NCBI RefSeq assembly: GCF_024699075.1
Contig: NZ_JAILQF010000174.1
Coordinates: forward strand, 1-9,089
DNA from: Butyrivibrio sp.
GTDB lineage: Bacteria; Bacillota_A; Clostridia; Lachnospirales; Lachnospiraceae
DNA: 9,089 nt
Direction: 5' to 3'
Made by a program: the position numbers and the translations under genes. Positions 1 to 6,213 of the stretch are shown piece by piece (positions within the stretch are counted from its first letter, which is position 1; every line of letters starts with the position of its first letter). The notes beneath the pieces were generated by a model that was not told the DNA's origin, ran no database searches, and worked only from the letters and a program-made list of their open reading frames with translations.

Positions 1-770
1 GGAAGCTTCTCATCCATTGGAGTGCCGTCGAAGTTAGCATATTCAGCATTAAGACCAGTCTCCGGATGGCAGGCTGTTACAAGGTATTTCCTGCTGACTG
101 TTGCAGCCTTTTTAAAGAATTCTCTGTCCTCTTCATATGCCCAGAGCGCAAATAACTCATAGAAGTGCGGCAAATGATAGGACGGATCTGTATGGGGGCT
201 TCCCGGAACGAACAGGATCTGTCCATTATCTCTGTTCCACATAGGATCGCCCACTCTGCCATTTTCGCCCTTGTGAAGGCAGGCTCTAAGGATGTCCTTA
301 GCCTGCTTACTATAATTATAGATTCCTTCTCCGTCTCCCCACCTGTGAGATGCGAAGAATAGCGCCATGGCAAAAAACTCTTCGCCATCTGGCGCAGGGC
401 CATACGCATTCTTGGTTCCATCAAGCTGGCATGACCAGGCAAAATATCCCTCATTGACGCCTTCTTCCATGTACATGAAAGTCTTGGCCCATTTCCAGAT
501 CCTGTCGAACTCTTCCTTCATATCGAGCTGAACACACATCATCATTCCATAGGACATACCCTCTGTTCTGGCATCGTTGTTGCCAGTGTCCACAAGATAT
601 CCCATATCATTGCCTGCAGGGTGATAGATCCTCTCTTTTTCATCATAGAAAAAAGTATCTACAGCTTCCTTGATCTTCTTATCTATCTCTTCCTGCGTCT
701 TACCTATCTCTCTGAATACATTTCTATAGGTTTTGTTCTCAAATGATCCCATAACTAATAAACTCTCCAT
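1..770 (-). CDS. GH8 reducing-end xylose-releasing exo-oligoxylanase (Rex), C-terminus cut by window edge
   Basis: Probable cytoplasmic enzyme that removes the reducing-end xylose from short xylooligosaccharides (EC 3.2.1.156 type). I translated 256 residues; the family is about 390 long, so roughly the last third is off the left edge. No signal peptide is visible. Recognisable GH8 Rex blocks are NDARTEGMSYGMMM (residues 65-78), YFAWSCQLDGTKN (109-121), APDGEEFFAMALFFASHRWG (126-145), PMWNRDN and DPSYHLPHFYELF. From memory of the Bacillus halodurans enzyme, Glu70 is the proposed general acid and Asp128 is conserved; both fall at the same numbers here. The catalytic base (near 263) lies just beyond the edge. 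Start is uncertain: ATG at 770 has no clear ribosome site, whereas in-frame ATG at 752 follows GGAG by 12 bases. The gene lies 100 bases past the CheW operon terminator, so it is probably transcribed separately. Confidence 0.9.
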   Translation of the reverse strand, partial: MESLLVMGSFENKTYRNVFREIGKTQEEIDKKIKEAVDTFFYDEKERIYHPAGNDMGYLVDTGNNDARTEGMSYGMMMCVQLDMKEEFDRIWKWAKTFMYMEEGVNEGYFAWSCQLDGTKNAYGPAPDGEEFFAMALFFASHRWGDGEGIYNYSKQAKDILRACLHKGENGRVGDPMWNRDNGQILFVPGSPHTDPSYHLPHFYELFALWAYEEDREFFKKAATVSRKYLVTACHPETGLNAEYANFDGTPMDEKL

Positions 771-870
771 TTTTATGCATTATAGTATTGAATATACTGC
801 TATTATCATATTTACATATAGAGGTCTATTAGTCTTATCTTATATTGTCTTTTTCTATTTAATTATTGCC

Positions 871-928
871 ATAAAAATACCTGCAACCTTCGGTGAACTT
901 AAGCCACCTTAGCTGCAGGTATTTTTAT
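871..928 (-). terminator. Rho-independent terminator of the cheW-like operon
   Basis: A perfect 15-base inverted repeat (871-885 against 914-928) starts three bases after the stop codon of the downstream CheW gene. Its GC-rich core is ACCTGCA/TGCAGGT, and on the minus strand the arm runs into TATTTTTAT, as expected for a terminator. The 28-base loop can fold further: TAAG-GTGG-CTTA (900-911) and ACC-GAA-GGT (886-894) on the minus strand would give a small three-way junction. It separates the CheW pair from the GH8 gene. Confidence 0.85.
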
Positions 929-931
929 TCA

Positions 932-1630
932 TTACAAAAGCGTAGCTATATCAAGTATTGCGATTAGATCATCTTCTTTCTTGGCAATACTGCTGATAAA
1001 AGACATCTCCTTACTGATAAAGGGAGATGAACCTTCAAGATCTCTGTCGTCAAAGGTAACTACTTCTCTTACATCATCTATGATGATGCCCATGAGCTTA
1101 TCACCACCCATATCAAGAACTATAATACTGGACTTAGAGCCGAAAGTATCTTCGACACCGTTAAATCTTCTGTTAAGGCTCATAACAGGTATGATCTCTC
1201 CACGAAGATTTATTATTCCGGCAAAATAGGAAGGAGCTGCCGGAACTCTTGTTATAGCCGGAAGTTGAATGATGGAATCTACAAATGAAACATCTATTCC
1301 GTAAAGTTCATTAGAAACTCTAAATGTTATATATTTATTCTCATTTATTATCTGAGTCTTAGCTACATTCTCATTTGAAACTGCAGCATTCTCAACATTC
1401 TCATGTAAAGCCGAAACTCCAGCCTCAATCTCACTTAACTCAGAGCCATTCTCTACATTTTCATGTAAAGCTGAAACCCCAGCCTCAATCTCGCTTAACT
1501 CAGAGCCATTCTCTACATTCTCATATAAAGCTGAAACCCCAGCTTCAATTTCACTTAATACTGTATCGTCTTCATTCTGACTACTTACTAAAGCTTTCGC
1601 TGACATCTCATTTAACGCTAATTCAGCCAT
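932..1630 (-). CDS. CheW-like chemotaxis adaptor with repeat-bearing N-terminal extension
   Basis: A 232-residue protein with one CheW domain at about residues 95-232. CheW normally bridges receptor tips and the CheA kinase P5 domain in cytoplasmic chemosensory arrays. The domain shows YITFRVSNELYGIDVSFVDSI, then ITRVPAAPSYFAGIINLRGEIIPV; NLRG is the conserved CheW signature. Ordinary CheW is about 140-170 residues. The excess here is an acidic N-terminal region of about 90 residues containing three 20-residue tandem repeats (residues 26-81), probably a flexible or helical linker. The start is supported by AAGGAGG five bases before the ATG. It lies 10 bases downstream of the second CheW-like gene, clearly in one operon, and ends at a strong terminator. 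No CheA is encoded nearby. The CheW assignment is secure; its partner receptors are unknown. Confidence 0.9.
   Translation of the reverse strand: MAELALNEMSAKALVSSQNEDDTVLSEIEAGVSALYENVENGSELSEIEAGVSALHENVENGSELSEIEAGVSALHENVENAAVSNENVAKTQIINENKYITFRVSNELYGIDVSFVDSIIQLPAITRVPAAPSYFAGIINLRGEIIPVMSLNRRFNGVEDTFGSKSSIIVLDMGGDKLMGIIIDDVREVVTFDDRDLEGSSPFISKEMSFISSIAKKEDDLIAILDIATLL
1388..1555 (-). repeat. 60-base in-frame tandem repeat (2.8 copies) in the CheW-like gene
   Basis: Three tandem copies occur: 1496-1555, 1436-1495 and a shorter 1388-1435. Each encodes SEIEAGVSAL(Y/H)ENVENGSEL; the last copy ends after ENVEN. Copies one and two differ at only 5 of 60 bases, so the duplication is recent or kept uniform by recombination. 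The period is a multiple of three, so copy-number change would alter linker length without breaking the frame. Confidence 0.93.
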
Positions 1631-1640
1631 TTGTACCTCC

Positions 1641-2075
1641 TTATGCCACGAATGATCCTACATCAAGGACCAGTGCCAATTTATCTTCAAGAATCGATGC
1701 GCCACTAAAAAACTCATTTTCACTAAGTATTCCAAGTGACTTATTTATTATCTCTTTTTGCCCTACAAGGCTATCAACAACAAGTCCAAAGCACTTATCC
1801 TCATGCTTGCATACTATAACGATGATATTGCTCTTATCATTATCCAAAGGTTTAATATCAAAAATCTTATCAAGATATACCAGTGGAATGATCATGTCTC
1901 TTAGGGATATTACAGGCTCCTGATCAACAGTAGTGATCTCTGAAATATCTATATTTTCAATTGATATAATAGATGAAAGATCAATTGCAAAGATCTCATC
2001 ACTTACCTGAGCTATAATAGCCTGATCGCCTTCATCTTCAGCTTTTGTATTTATCATTATTTCTGATAGTTCCAT
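1641..2075 (-). CDS. CheW-like protein resembling a CheA P5 regulatory domain
   Basis: A 144-residue protein consisting almost entirely of one CheW-type beta domain. The C-terminal part, VVDSLVGQKEIINKSLG (residues 99-115) followed by FFSGASILEDKLALVLDVGS (122-141), matches the style of the P5 domain of CheA (DxLxGQxEVVxKxLG ... GASILxDGxxALILDV). The position of the CheW NLRG signature reads SLRDMIIPL (57-65). No histidine phosphotransfer or ATPase domain is present, so it is not CheA. The ATG at 2075 follows GAGG by six bases. It is first in a two-gene operon, 10 bases before the repeat-bearing CheW. A role as a second adaptor or array competitor is inference; a scaffold role in a non-canonical signalling complex is also possible. 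Confidence 0.8.
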   Translation of the reverse strand: MELSEIMINTKAEDEGDQAIIAQVSDEIFAIDLSSIISIENIDISEITTVDQEPVISLRDMIIPLVYLDKIFDIKPLDNDKSNIIVIVCKHEDKCFGLVVDSLVGQKEIINKSLGILSENEFFSGASILEDKLALVLDVGSFVA

Positions 2076-2099
2076 TTCTAACCTCGCTTACTTCAATAC

Positions 2100-2153
2100 T
2101 TTTTCAATTAATTCTTTTGCTATATAATAGACATATCATGAGATAGTCTTTAA
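2100..2153. promoter_or_regulatory. Possible overlapping divergent promoters for merR-type gene and cheW operon
   Basis: Only 123 bases separate the two divergent genes. On the plus strand TATAAT (2123-2128) follows TTTTCA (2101-2106) by 16 bases, a plausible promoter for the regulator. On the minus strand TATTAT (2124-2129) overlaps the same hexamer, but its -35 (around 2147-2152, TAAAGA) is poor. A GAC...GTC sequence at about 2130-2148 is an imperfect dyad. Shared control is inference. Confidence 0.35.
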
Positions 2154-2198
2154 TTTTGAATCATCACCCCTATCACCATTCACGGCATGAGGTAGATT

Positions 2199-2981
2199 AT
2201 GATCGAATCCAAATATTCCACCAAACAGGTATGTCAGATTTTTAATGTTACAAGAGAAACTCTGCGCCACTACGAACGCCTTGGCATTTTAAATCCATAT
2301 ATTAATCCCAAAAACGGCTATAGAGAATACAGCTATTGGGATATCAGCACAATGGTTGATATTCTGAAATATCGCTCACTGGGCTTTTCCCTATCTGATG
2401 CCAAGGATGCTATTTTCGATATGAATTTTCCGACCATTGTAAATATGCTGGAAGACCATATCGATTATTACACTAACCTCATAACCAAGTATCAGCTGCT
2501 TCTTGACAAAGCAAAGCGGGATTTCCCGTATCTTCGCAGTGCCATGAACCATATAGGTGAGATTCACGAAGCCGACATTGTAGATCTGTTCTACATTCCT
2601 TACACCACCAAGCCCTCTGACGAGTATTTTCCGTCAATGCAGACTGCCTTTGATAACTCGCAGTTTTTTTCCACAGCATTATGTATTGACGGACTAAAGC
2701 ACGGCATGGAATGTTACGGCCTTATCACCGAGAAAAGCTACGCAGACTTCCTAAAGATCAGTAATGGAATCATAATAGAAAAATCTCATGTTGTAAGTCA
2801 GATCATTGATGTAGTAGGCAGAGACCCTATTGATGAAACCATTGCTACTGATTTCAAATCATCTATAACCAGTATGTATTCAAGAGAGTTTGATATAATT
2901 TATGCAATACTTGTTTCAAGGTTCTATGACGAGGAAAAGAGGTATCATCAATACTATTTTGTTATCTCAAAGCTTGATTGA
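2199..2981 (+). CDS. MerR-family transcriptional regulator with a C-terminal effector-like domain
   Basis: A 260-residue regulator. The N-terminal winged helix of MerR type spans about residues 5-72: YSTKQVCQIFNVTRETLRHY (6-25), ERLGIL, then the wing NGYREYSYWDI (39-49) and LKYRSLGFSLSDAKDAI. A helix at about 82-110 should form the antiparallel dimer coiled coil. The C-terminal 150 residues are too long for a metal-sensing MerR and resemble drug- or small-molecule-sensing members (BmrR/GyrI-like type), though I recognise no ligand motif. ATG 2199 is preceded by GAGG with six spacer bases after AGG. It is divergent from the CheW pair and convergent with the receptor gene, with 17 bases between stop codons. 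MerR proteins usually activate promoters with 19-20 base spacers; the receptor promoter here has a 19-base spacer. Target and ligand are unknown. Confidence 0.88.
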   Translation: MIESKYSTKQVCQIFNVTRETLRHYERLGILNPYINPKNGYREYSYWDISTMVDILKYRSLGFSLSDAKDAIFDMNFPTIVNMLEDHIDYYTNLITKYQLLLDKAKRDFPYLRSAMNHIGEIHEADIVDLFYIPYTTKPSDEYFPSMQTAFDNSQFFSTALCIDGLKHGMECYGLITEKSYADFLKISNGIIIEKSHVVSQIIDVVGRDPIDETIATDFKSSITSMYSREFDIIYAILVSRFYDEEKRYHQYYFVISKLD

Positions 2982-2998
2982 TACCCCATTTGCCATAT

Positions 2999-4984
2999 TT
3001 ATTTGAAGAACTGCATCTCTCTGTTAAGCTGCTCAGCGATGTCCTTAAGGCTTGAAGCTGACTCAGCGAGTGTACTTACTGTAGCAGAAAGTTCCTCTAC
3101 AGATGCGCCAGTTGACTCTGTTGCAGCTGCATTCTCTTCAGAAATAGCTGAAAGGGATGCCATAGCATCAGAAACGCTCTGATTAGAAGATACGCAAGTA
3201 TCTGTTTCGCCTGAAATCTGAGTTACACTGTCTACAGTCTTTTCAATATCGCTTATCATTCCGTTTACAGCATCTATTGTTTCTGCAAGTGCAACCTGCT
3301 GTGACTTATTCTCTTCAATAATCTCGTTAGCTGCTCTAACAGCTGATGTAGACTCGTCAAGAAGTGTACCCATTACTTCATGGATCTCTTTGGCAAGCTT
3401 TTCAGAATCATCTGCAAGCTTTCTGATCTCCTCAGCAACTACAGCAAAACCCTTACCTGCATCGCCAGCTCTTGCAGCTTCGATTGAAGCGTTAAGAGAC
3501 AGAAGGTTGGTCTGTGCTGCGATTCCGGATATACCCTCTACTCTTGCATTGATATCTGCTACTGCATTCTGTGTAGCTGAGATCTTATCTGCGATATCTA
3601 CGATCTTGCCTGTCATAGCTTCACTTGACTCGTGGAAGTTGTTCAGAGAAGCGCTTGATGTTTCAGAAGCATTTCTCATACGATCTGCAAGACCGTTAAG
3701 ACCAGTGGCTGATCCCTTAACATTGCCTATAGCTTCTGTGATCACGCCGGCATTCTCAACAGATTTCTGAACCTCTTTGGCCTGCTCTGTAGCACCTGTT
3801 ACGATATCCTGAACTGCCTCTGCTACGCTCTCAGTTGTAGAAGCTATCTGGTTCGCTGTCTCAGACAATTCTTCTGAAGATGCATTTACAGTACCTGAAG
3901 ATTCCTTGATGTGACCGACGATGCTCTCAAGCTTGTCTATAACTGAATTGGAATTGCCTATCATCTGGCCGAATTCATCGTTTCTGTTTGTATATTTATC
4001 TATTTTTCTAAACTCACCATTAGCAAGCGCTGAAAGGAGCTTGTTGACCTCTAAGATAGGATTTGTGAAGTTATTAGCTACATAAAGTGACAGTATAAGT
4101 ACGAGAACTATCATTATCACTCCGACAATGATGATCCTGTTAGCACTTTTAGCTGCCTCCGCAACAACATCTGCTTCACTTACTGCTGCGCAGATAGTAA
4201 ATCCTGACAGATCATTCTTGGTATAGCTAAGATATACAGGATAACCCTTAGCTGTACTTATATAGAAACCTGTTTTATCATCTGAAGACATATATGGTGA
4301 TGATGAGAAATTCTGCGTTTCATCATCTGCTGCGATCTCAAACTGTGAATGAGCTACCATATCAGCATTCTTATCAACAAGGAAAGCCTCATCAGCCTCT
4401 GTCTCAAGAAGATCGTGAATATTATTAGGATCAAATGTTTTATGGACTACGCCAAGAACCTCATCGGTTTCAGTATCAGTTACAGGAACAGCTATACATA
4501 TATTTCTTGTATTAGTAACAGAACTTACAAATACATTAGAAACATAAGGTGTTCCTTTTACAGCATTCTGAAAATAGTCTCTATCTGCAATGCTCTTAAG
4601 TGTTCCGCTGTCACTTCTAAGAACCATCATTCCGGTAGTGTCAGATACAACGATTGTGTTATCATCATCGAATGCTTCATTTATAGCTATCATCTGCTGC
4701 TTGACAGATGATGAATCTGTTAACTCTCCTTTGAGAAAAGAGATTGTAAGCGGAGATGAAGCAAAGCTTGTAAGAGCTGTAAGTGAGTTGTTGAACATCT
4801 TGTCAACTTCTGACTCTATGTACTTGGACTGCCACTCAATTGTTTCTCTAGCAGATTCCTTTGCACTTGCAGTTGAGCTGTTGTAACTGATCGAAACAGC
4901 TACGAGAAGCGGTATTATTGCTATTAACAGCATAAGGGCTATCAGCTTAGTCTTTACGCTATTTTTGAACTTAGAAAGTTTCAT
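2999..4984 (-). CDS. Methyl-accepting chemotaxis protein with dCache-like periplasmic/extracellular sensor
   Basis: A 661-residue transmembrane receptor feeding the CheA/CheW pathway. Order from the ATG at 4984: short basic N-terminus, membrane helix about 14-33, extracellular sensor about 34-282, second membrane helix about 283-304, HAMP about 305-355, then the long signalling coiled coil. The sensor has a Cache-type stretch [18 protein letters not shown] (about 133-150). The hairpin tip [20 protein letters not shown] followed by [20 protein letters not shown] is diagnostic. The protein ends QFFK with no NWETF-like CheR tether. An in-frame ATG at 5002 would add six residues, but GGAGG lies just inside it and serves the 4984 start, which also begins with a typical [14 protein letters not shown]. 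The gene has its own promoter and a leader of about 195 bases with tandem repeats. The ligand is not predictable; the usual amino-acid-binding dCache residues were not evident to me. Confidence 0.93.
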   Translation of the reverse strand: MKLSKFKNSVKTKLIALMLLIAIIPLLVAVSISYNSSTASAKESARETIEWQSKYIESEVDKMFNNSLTALTSFASSPLTISFLKGELTDSSSVKQQMIAINEAFDDDNTIVVSDTTGMMVLRSDSGTLKSIADRDYFQNAVKGTPYVSNVFVSSVTNTRNICIAVPVTDTETDEVLGVVHKTFDPNNIHDLLETEADEAFLVDKNADMVAHSQFEIAADDETQNFSSSPYMSSDDKTGFYISTAKGYPVYLSYTKNDLSGFTICAAVSEADVVAEAAKSANRIIIVGVIMIVLVLILSLYVANNFTNPILEVNKLLSALANGEFRKIDKYTNRNDEFGQMIGNSNSVIDKLESIVGHIKESSGTVNASSEELSETANQIASTTESVAEAVQDIVTGATEQAKEVQKSVENAGVITEAIGNVKGSATGLNGLADRMRNASETSSASLNNFHESSEAMTGKIVDIADKISATQNAVADINARVEGISGIAAQTNLLSLNASIEAARAGDAGKGFAVVAEEIRKLADDSEKLAKEIHEVMGTLLDESTSAVRAANEIIEENKSQQVALAETIDAVNGMISDIEKTVDSVTQISGETDTCVSSNQSVSDAMASLSAISEENAAATESTGASVEELSATVSTLAESASSLKDIAEQLNREMQFFK

Positions 4985-4995
4985 AAGACTTATTT

Positions 4996-5000
4996 CCTCC
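4996..5000 (-). promoter_or_regulatory. Ribosome binding site that sets the receptor start
   Basis: GGAGG on the minus strand lies 11 bases before the ATG at 4984 and overlaps the codons just after the alternative ATG at 5002. No comparable site precedes 5002, so translation from 4984 is favoured. Confidence 0.6.
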
Positions 5001-5050
5001 ATAATTTATGTTTCCAGATACTCTTTAATGTATTTATCATTTCGGATTTA

Positions 5051-5134
5051 TTGTTAGTTACTTGTTTGTTAGTTACTTGTTTGTTAGTTACTTGTTTGTT
5101 AATTACTTGATTGTTAATTACTTGTTTGTCAGTA
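5051..5134 (-). repeat. 15-base tandem repeat in the receptor mRNA leader
   Basis: About five and a half head-to-tail copies of a 15-base unit; on the plus strand TTGTTTGTTAGTTAC, read in the transcript as GTAACTAACAAACAA. Two central copies (5062-5076, 5077-5091) are identical. The next two change GTTAG to GTTAA, and one also has TTGA for TTGT. The first copy is short (5051-5061) and the last decays at 5122-5134. It lies between the predicted promoter and the ribosome site of the chemoreceptor gene. The RNA would be C/A-rich and largely unstructured. It could be a translation-affecting leader, a protein-binding array, or a slippage-prone tract. Confidence 0.93.
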
Positions 5135-5187
5135 GTATCTGTTATTCGTTATTCTTCATTTGTTATTTTATTAACACGTGCTTGTTT

Positions 5188-5218
5188 TTTATAAACCCGG
5201 TTGTTACCACCATGTCAA
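5188..5218 (-). promoter_or_regulatory. Promoter of the chemoreceptor gene, 19-base spacer
   Basis: On the minus strand a perfect TTGACA (-35, 5213-5218) is followed after 19 bases by TATAAA (-10, 5188-5193). The start of transcription would fall near 5180, giving a leader of about 195 bases. The spacer contains GGT-AACA-ACC, a small dyad. Nineteen bases is too long for efficient unassisted sigma-A recognition but typical of promoters activated by MerR-family proteins, and a MerR-type gene is the receptor's neighbour. The hexamers are seen directly; the regulatory link is inference. Confidence 0.55.
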
Positions 5219-5240
5219 CAAAAAAATCATAAAAAAATCA
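5219..5240 (-). promoter_or_regulatory. Phased A-tracts / UP-element-like DNA upstream of the receptor promoter
   Basis: Two runs of seven A on the plus strand (5220-5226 and 5231-5237) begin 11 bases apart, about one helical turn, and abut the -35 hexamer. Such phased tracts bend DNA and can bind the RNA polymerase alpha C-terminal domain. Confidence 0.5.
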
Positions 5241-5263
5241 CAAACCATTTTGCCCATTACAAT

Positions 5264-5306
5264 AAAAAACAGTCTCAAACCAAGACTATGTCTGGATTTG
5301 AGACTG
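5264..5306 (-). terminator. Rho-independent terminator of the thi operon
   Basis: A perfect 10-base inverted repeat CAGTCTCAAA (5270-5279) / TTTGAGACTG (5297-5306) with a 17-base loop that itself holds AGAC-TAT-GTCT (5283-5293). On the minus strand the stem is followed by TTTTTTATT. It lies about 290 bases after the last thi gene and just before the receptor promoter, so it insulates the two units. A T-rich stretch on the plus-strand side (5311-5317) means it may also work in the other direction. Confidence 0.8.
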
Positions 5307-5598
5307 ATTAAATTTTTATCATATTTTTAACATTTTTTGCAATTAAATAATTCTAACTAGATTTTCGGCATCCATATTCACATTTTATTTGCTTCTAAAT
5401 CTTTGTGCTGTCTTAATAAGCTATTGTTTCGGGCTTAAATATAAAGTACATAATATTCAGGAGTATTATTCTTTAGGATATAAAGCGGGAATCCTCGGTA
5501 ATTCAATTGCCGAGGAGTTCACTTTTATAATTTCACTTATGTTATAAGTATTTTCAATACGTTCAGAAGAAACTATGCAATCTACTCCTTCCAAGATT
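5307..5598. other. Gene-free stretch between tenI/thiE-like gene and its terminator
   Basis: I see no convincing gene here. It is AT-rich with stops in all frames. It contains the TnpB-end-like hairpin (5485-5522), a perfect 6-base inverted repeat ACTTAT-GTT-ATAAGT (5535-5549) and a short GTATT-TTC-AATAC hairpin (5548-5560). The last two are common chance structures in AT-rich DNA. The length of this 3' region is unusual for an operon whose terminator normally follows closely, which suggests an insertion that has decayed. Confidence 0.5.
5485..5522 (+). mobile_element. Possible relic of an IS200/IS605-type right end (TnpB guide-RNA-like hairpin)
   Basis: Reading plus, GCGGGAATCC runs into a 10-base stem CCTCGGTAAT (5493-5502) / ATTGCCGAGG (5506-5515) with one U-G pair, then AGTTCAC. 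This order (GCGGGAATCC, stem-loop, GGAG-TTCAC) is how I remember the 3' ends of many tnpB-bearing IS200/IS605 elements, where the TnpB C-terminus overlaps the scaffold of its guide RNA and the guide starts right after the terminal TTCAC-like motif. In frame, 5461 onward reads EYYSLGYKAGIL, reminiscent of TnpB tails ending KAGIP, but no TnpB domain or left end exists here. The stem pairs better as plus-strand RNA, since the minus strand has an A-C mismatch. It could instead be a simple processing or termination hairpin. Confidence 0.4.
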
Positions 5599-6213
5599 CT
5601 ACGCTCTCATAAATCCCGACATCATACATCCACCAGCCGCGCCTGCAGCAAGCAGTCCGCTTATATTTTCCAAAGTGATCCCGCCTATACCATAAACAGG
5701 TAATGTCGTTACTGATACAGCTTCTGCAAGGAAATCCAATCCTTTTCCAGGAAGTCCCTTCTTACAATCTGTTTCAAATATATTACCAAGAACAATCTGG
5801 TCTGCCCCAAAGGATGCAGCCATGCGCACTTCATCTAATGTATGGCAGGAAACACTGATACTTATATGGTATTGTCTTTTAAGTTCCACTACCTCTTTCT
5901 TTTTTGTAACAAGCTTGTGCAAAGACATATGTACTCCAAGAAAGGGATATATACTAATGTATTTACTTACAAGACTAATATGGCTATGTATATACAATGT
6001 TATATGATTAGTATCCTGGGCCTTCTTATTCATAATTAAGAAGATAATTTTTAAAAGCAATTCATCATATTCTTTTTCGGTGATATCTTTTTCCCTAAGA
6101 ATAATGGCTCTTGGAGACTTATCAACCACTTTTTCCATTTGGGCCATAAAGTCCCCATTAACTAAATGTCTGTTGGTAACAGCTATCATATTTTTATACA
6201 TACACATAATCAT
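5599..6213 (-). CDS. tenI: TenI/ThiE-family protein, probably thiazole tautomerase
   Basis: A 204-residue TIM-barrel protein of the thiamine-phosphate synthase superfamily, last in the thi operon. ThiE couples thiazole phosphate to pyrimidine; TenI aromatises the ThiG product. Motifs: IAVTNRHL (10-17), LREKDITEKEYDEL (39-52), SVSCHTLDEV (120-129), GNIFETDCKKGLPGKG (143-158) and the phosphate-binding VYGIGGIT (173-180). FETDCKKGLxGxG and the histidine after SV are, as I recall, TenI features, His124 aligning with the catalytic histidine of Bacillus subtilis TenI. The ThiE-type NDR metal/pyrophosphate motif is absent; that region reads YIHSHISLV. The gene overlaps the thiH stop codon, implying coupled translation. 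The start is ambiguous among ATGs at 6213, 6207, 6201 and 6189, none with a good ribosome site. 6201 or 6189 best fits homologues that begin near IAVTNR. ThiE activity cannot be excluded. Confidence 0.82.
   Translation of the reverse strand: MIMCMYKNMIAVTNRHLVNGDFMAQMEKVVDKSPRAIILREKDITEKEYDELLLKIIFLIMNKKAQDTNHITLYIHSHISLVSKYISIYPFLGVHMSLHKLVTKKKEVVELKRQYHISISVSCHTLDEVRMAASFGADQIVLGNIFETDCKKGLPGKGLDFLAEAVSVTTLPVYGIGGITLENISGLLAAGAAGGCMMSGFMRA

Noticed and set aside
77..454. Minus-strand ORF of 125 residues inside the GH8 gene.
   Set aside because: Wrong frame: the continuous GH8 reading frame with family motifs covers the same bases.
771..870. Promoter for the GH8 gene (TATAAT just before 770; TAGACC/GATAAT farther upstream).
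   Set aside because: The near TATAAT has no -35 and would start transcription almost at the 770 ATG; the other pair has a 15-base spacer. Neither is convincing, though the first would favour the 752 start.
1375..1923. Long plus-strand ORF opposite the CheW-like genes.
   Set aside because: It is the mirror of the minus-strand repeat (its QSHSLH-type repetition reflects the 60-base units), spans two real genes and has no domain or ribosome site.
2130..2148. Possible operator dyad GAC...GTC between the divergent merR-type and cheW-like genes.
   Set aside because: The half-sites do not align about a single centre beyond three bases; not enough for an operator call.
2982..2998. Terminator between the convergent merR-type and receptor genes.
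   Set aside because: Only 17 bases, with no inverted repeat or T-run large enough.
5051..5134. CRISPR array or plasmid iterons as explanations of the 15-base repeats.
   Set aside because: No spacers between units, units too short for CRISPR, and no replication gene or AT-rich origin context.
5470..5594. Minus-strand ORF of about 38 codons after the tenI/thiE-like gene, reading VSSERIENTYNISEIIKV and onward, with AAGGAG eight bases before an ATA at the start position.
   Set aside because: No usable ATG, GTG or well-placed TTG start, and it runs through the 5493-5515 hairpin. It may be a chance antisense reading of an IS605-like end; too weak to call a gene.
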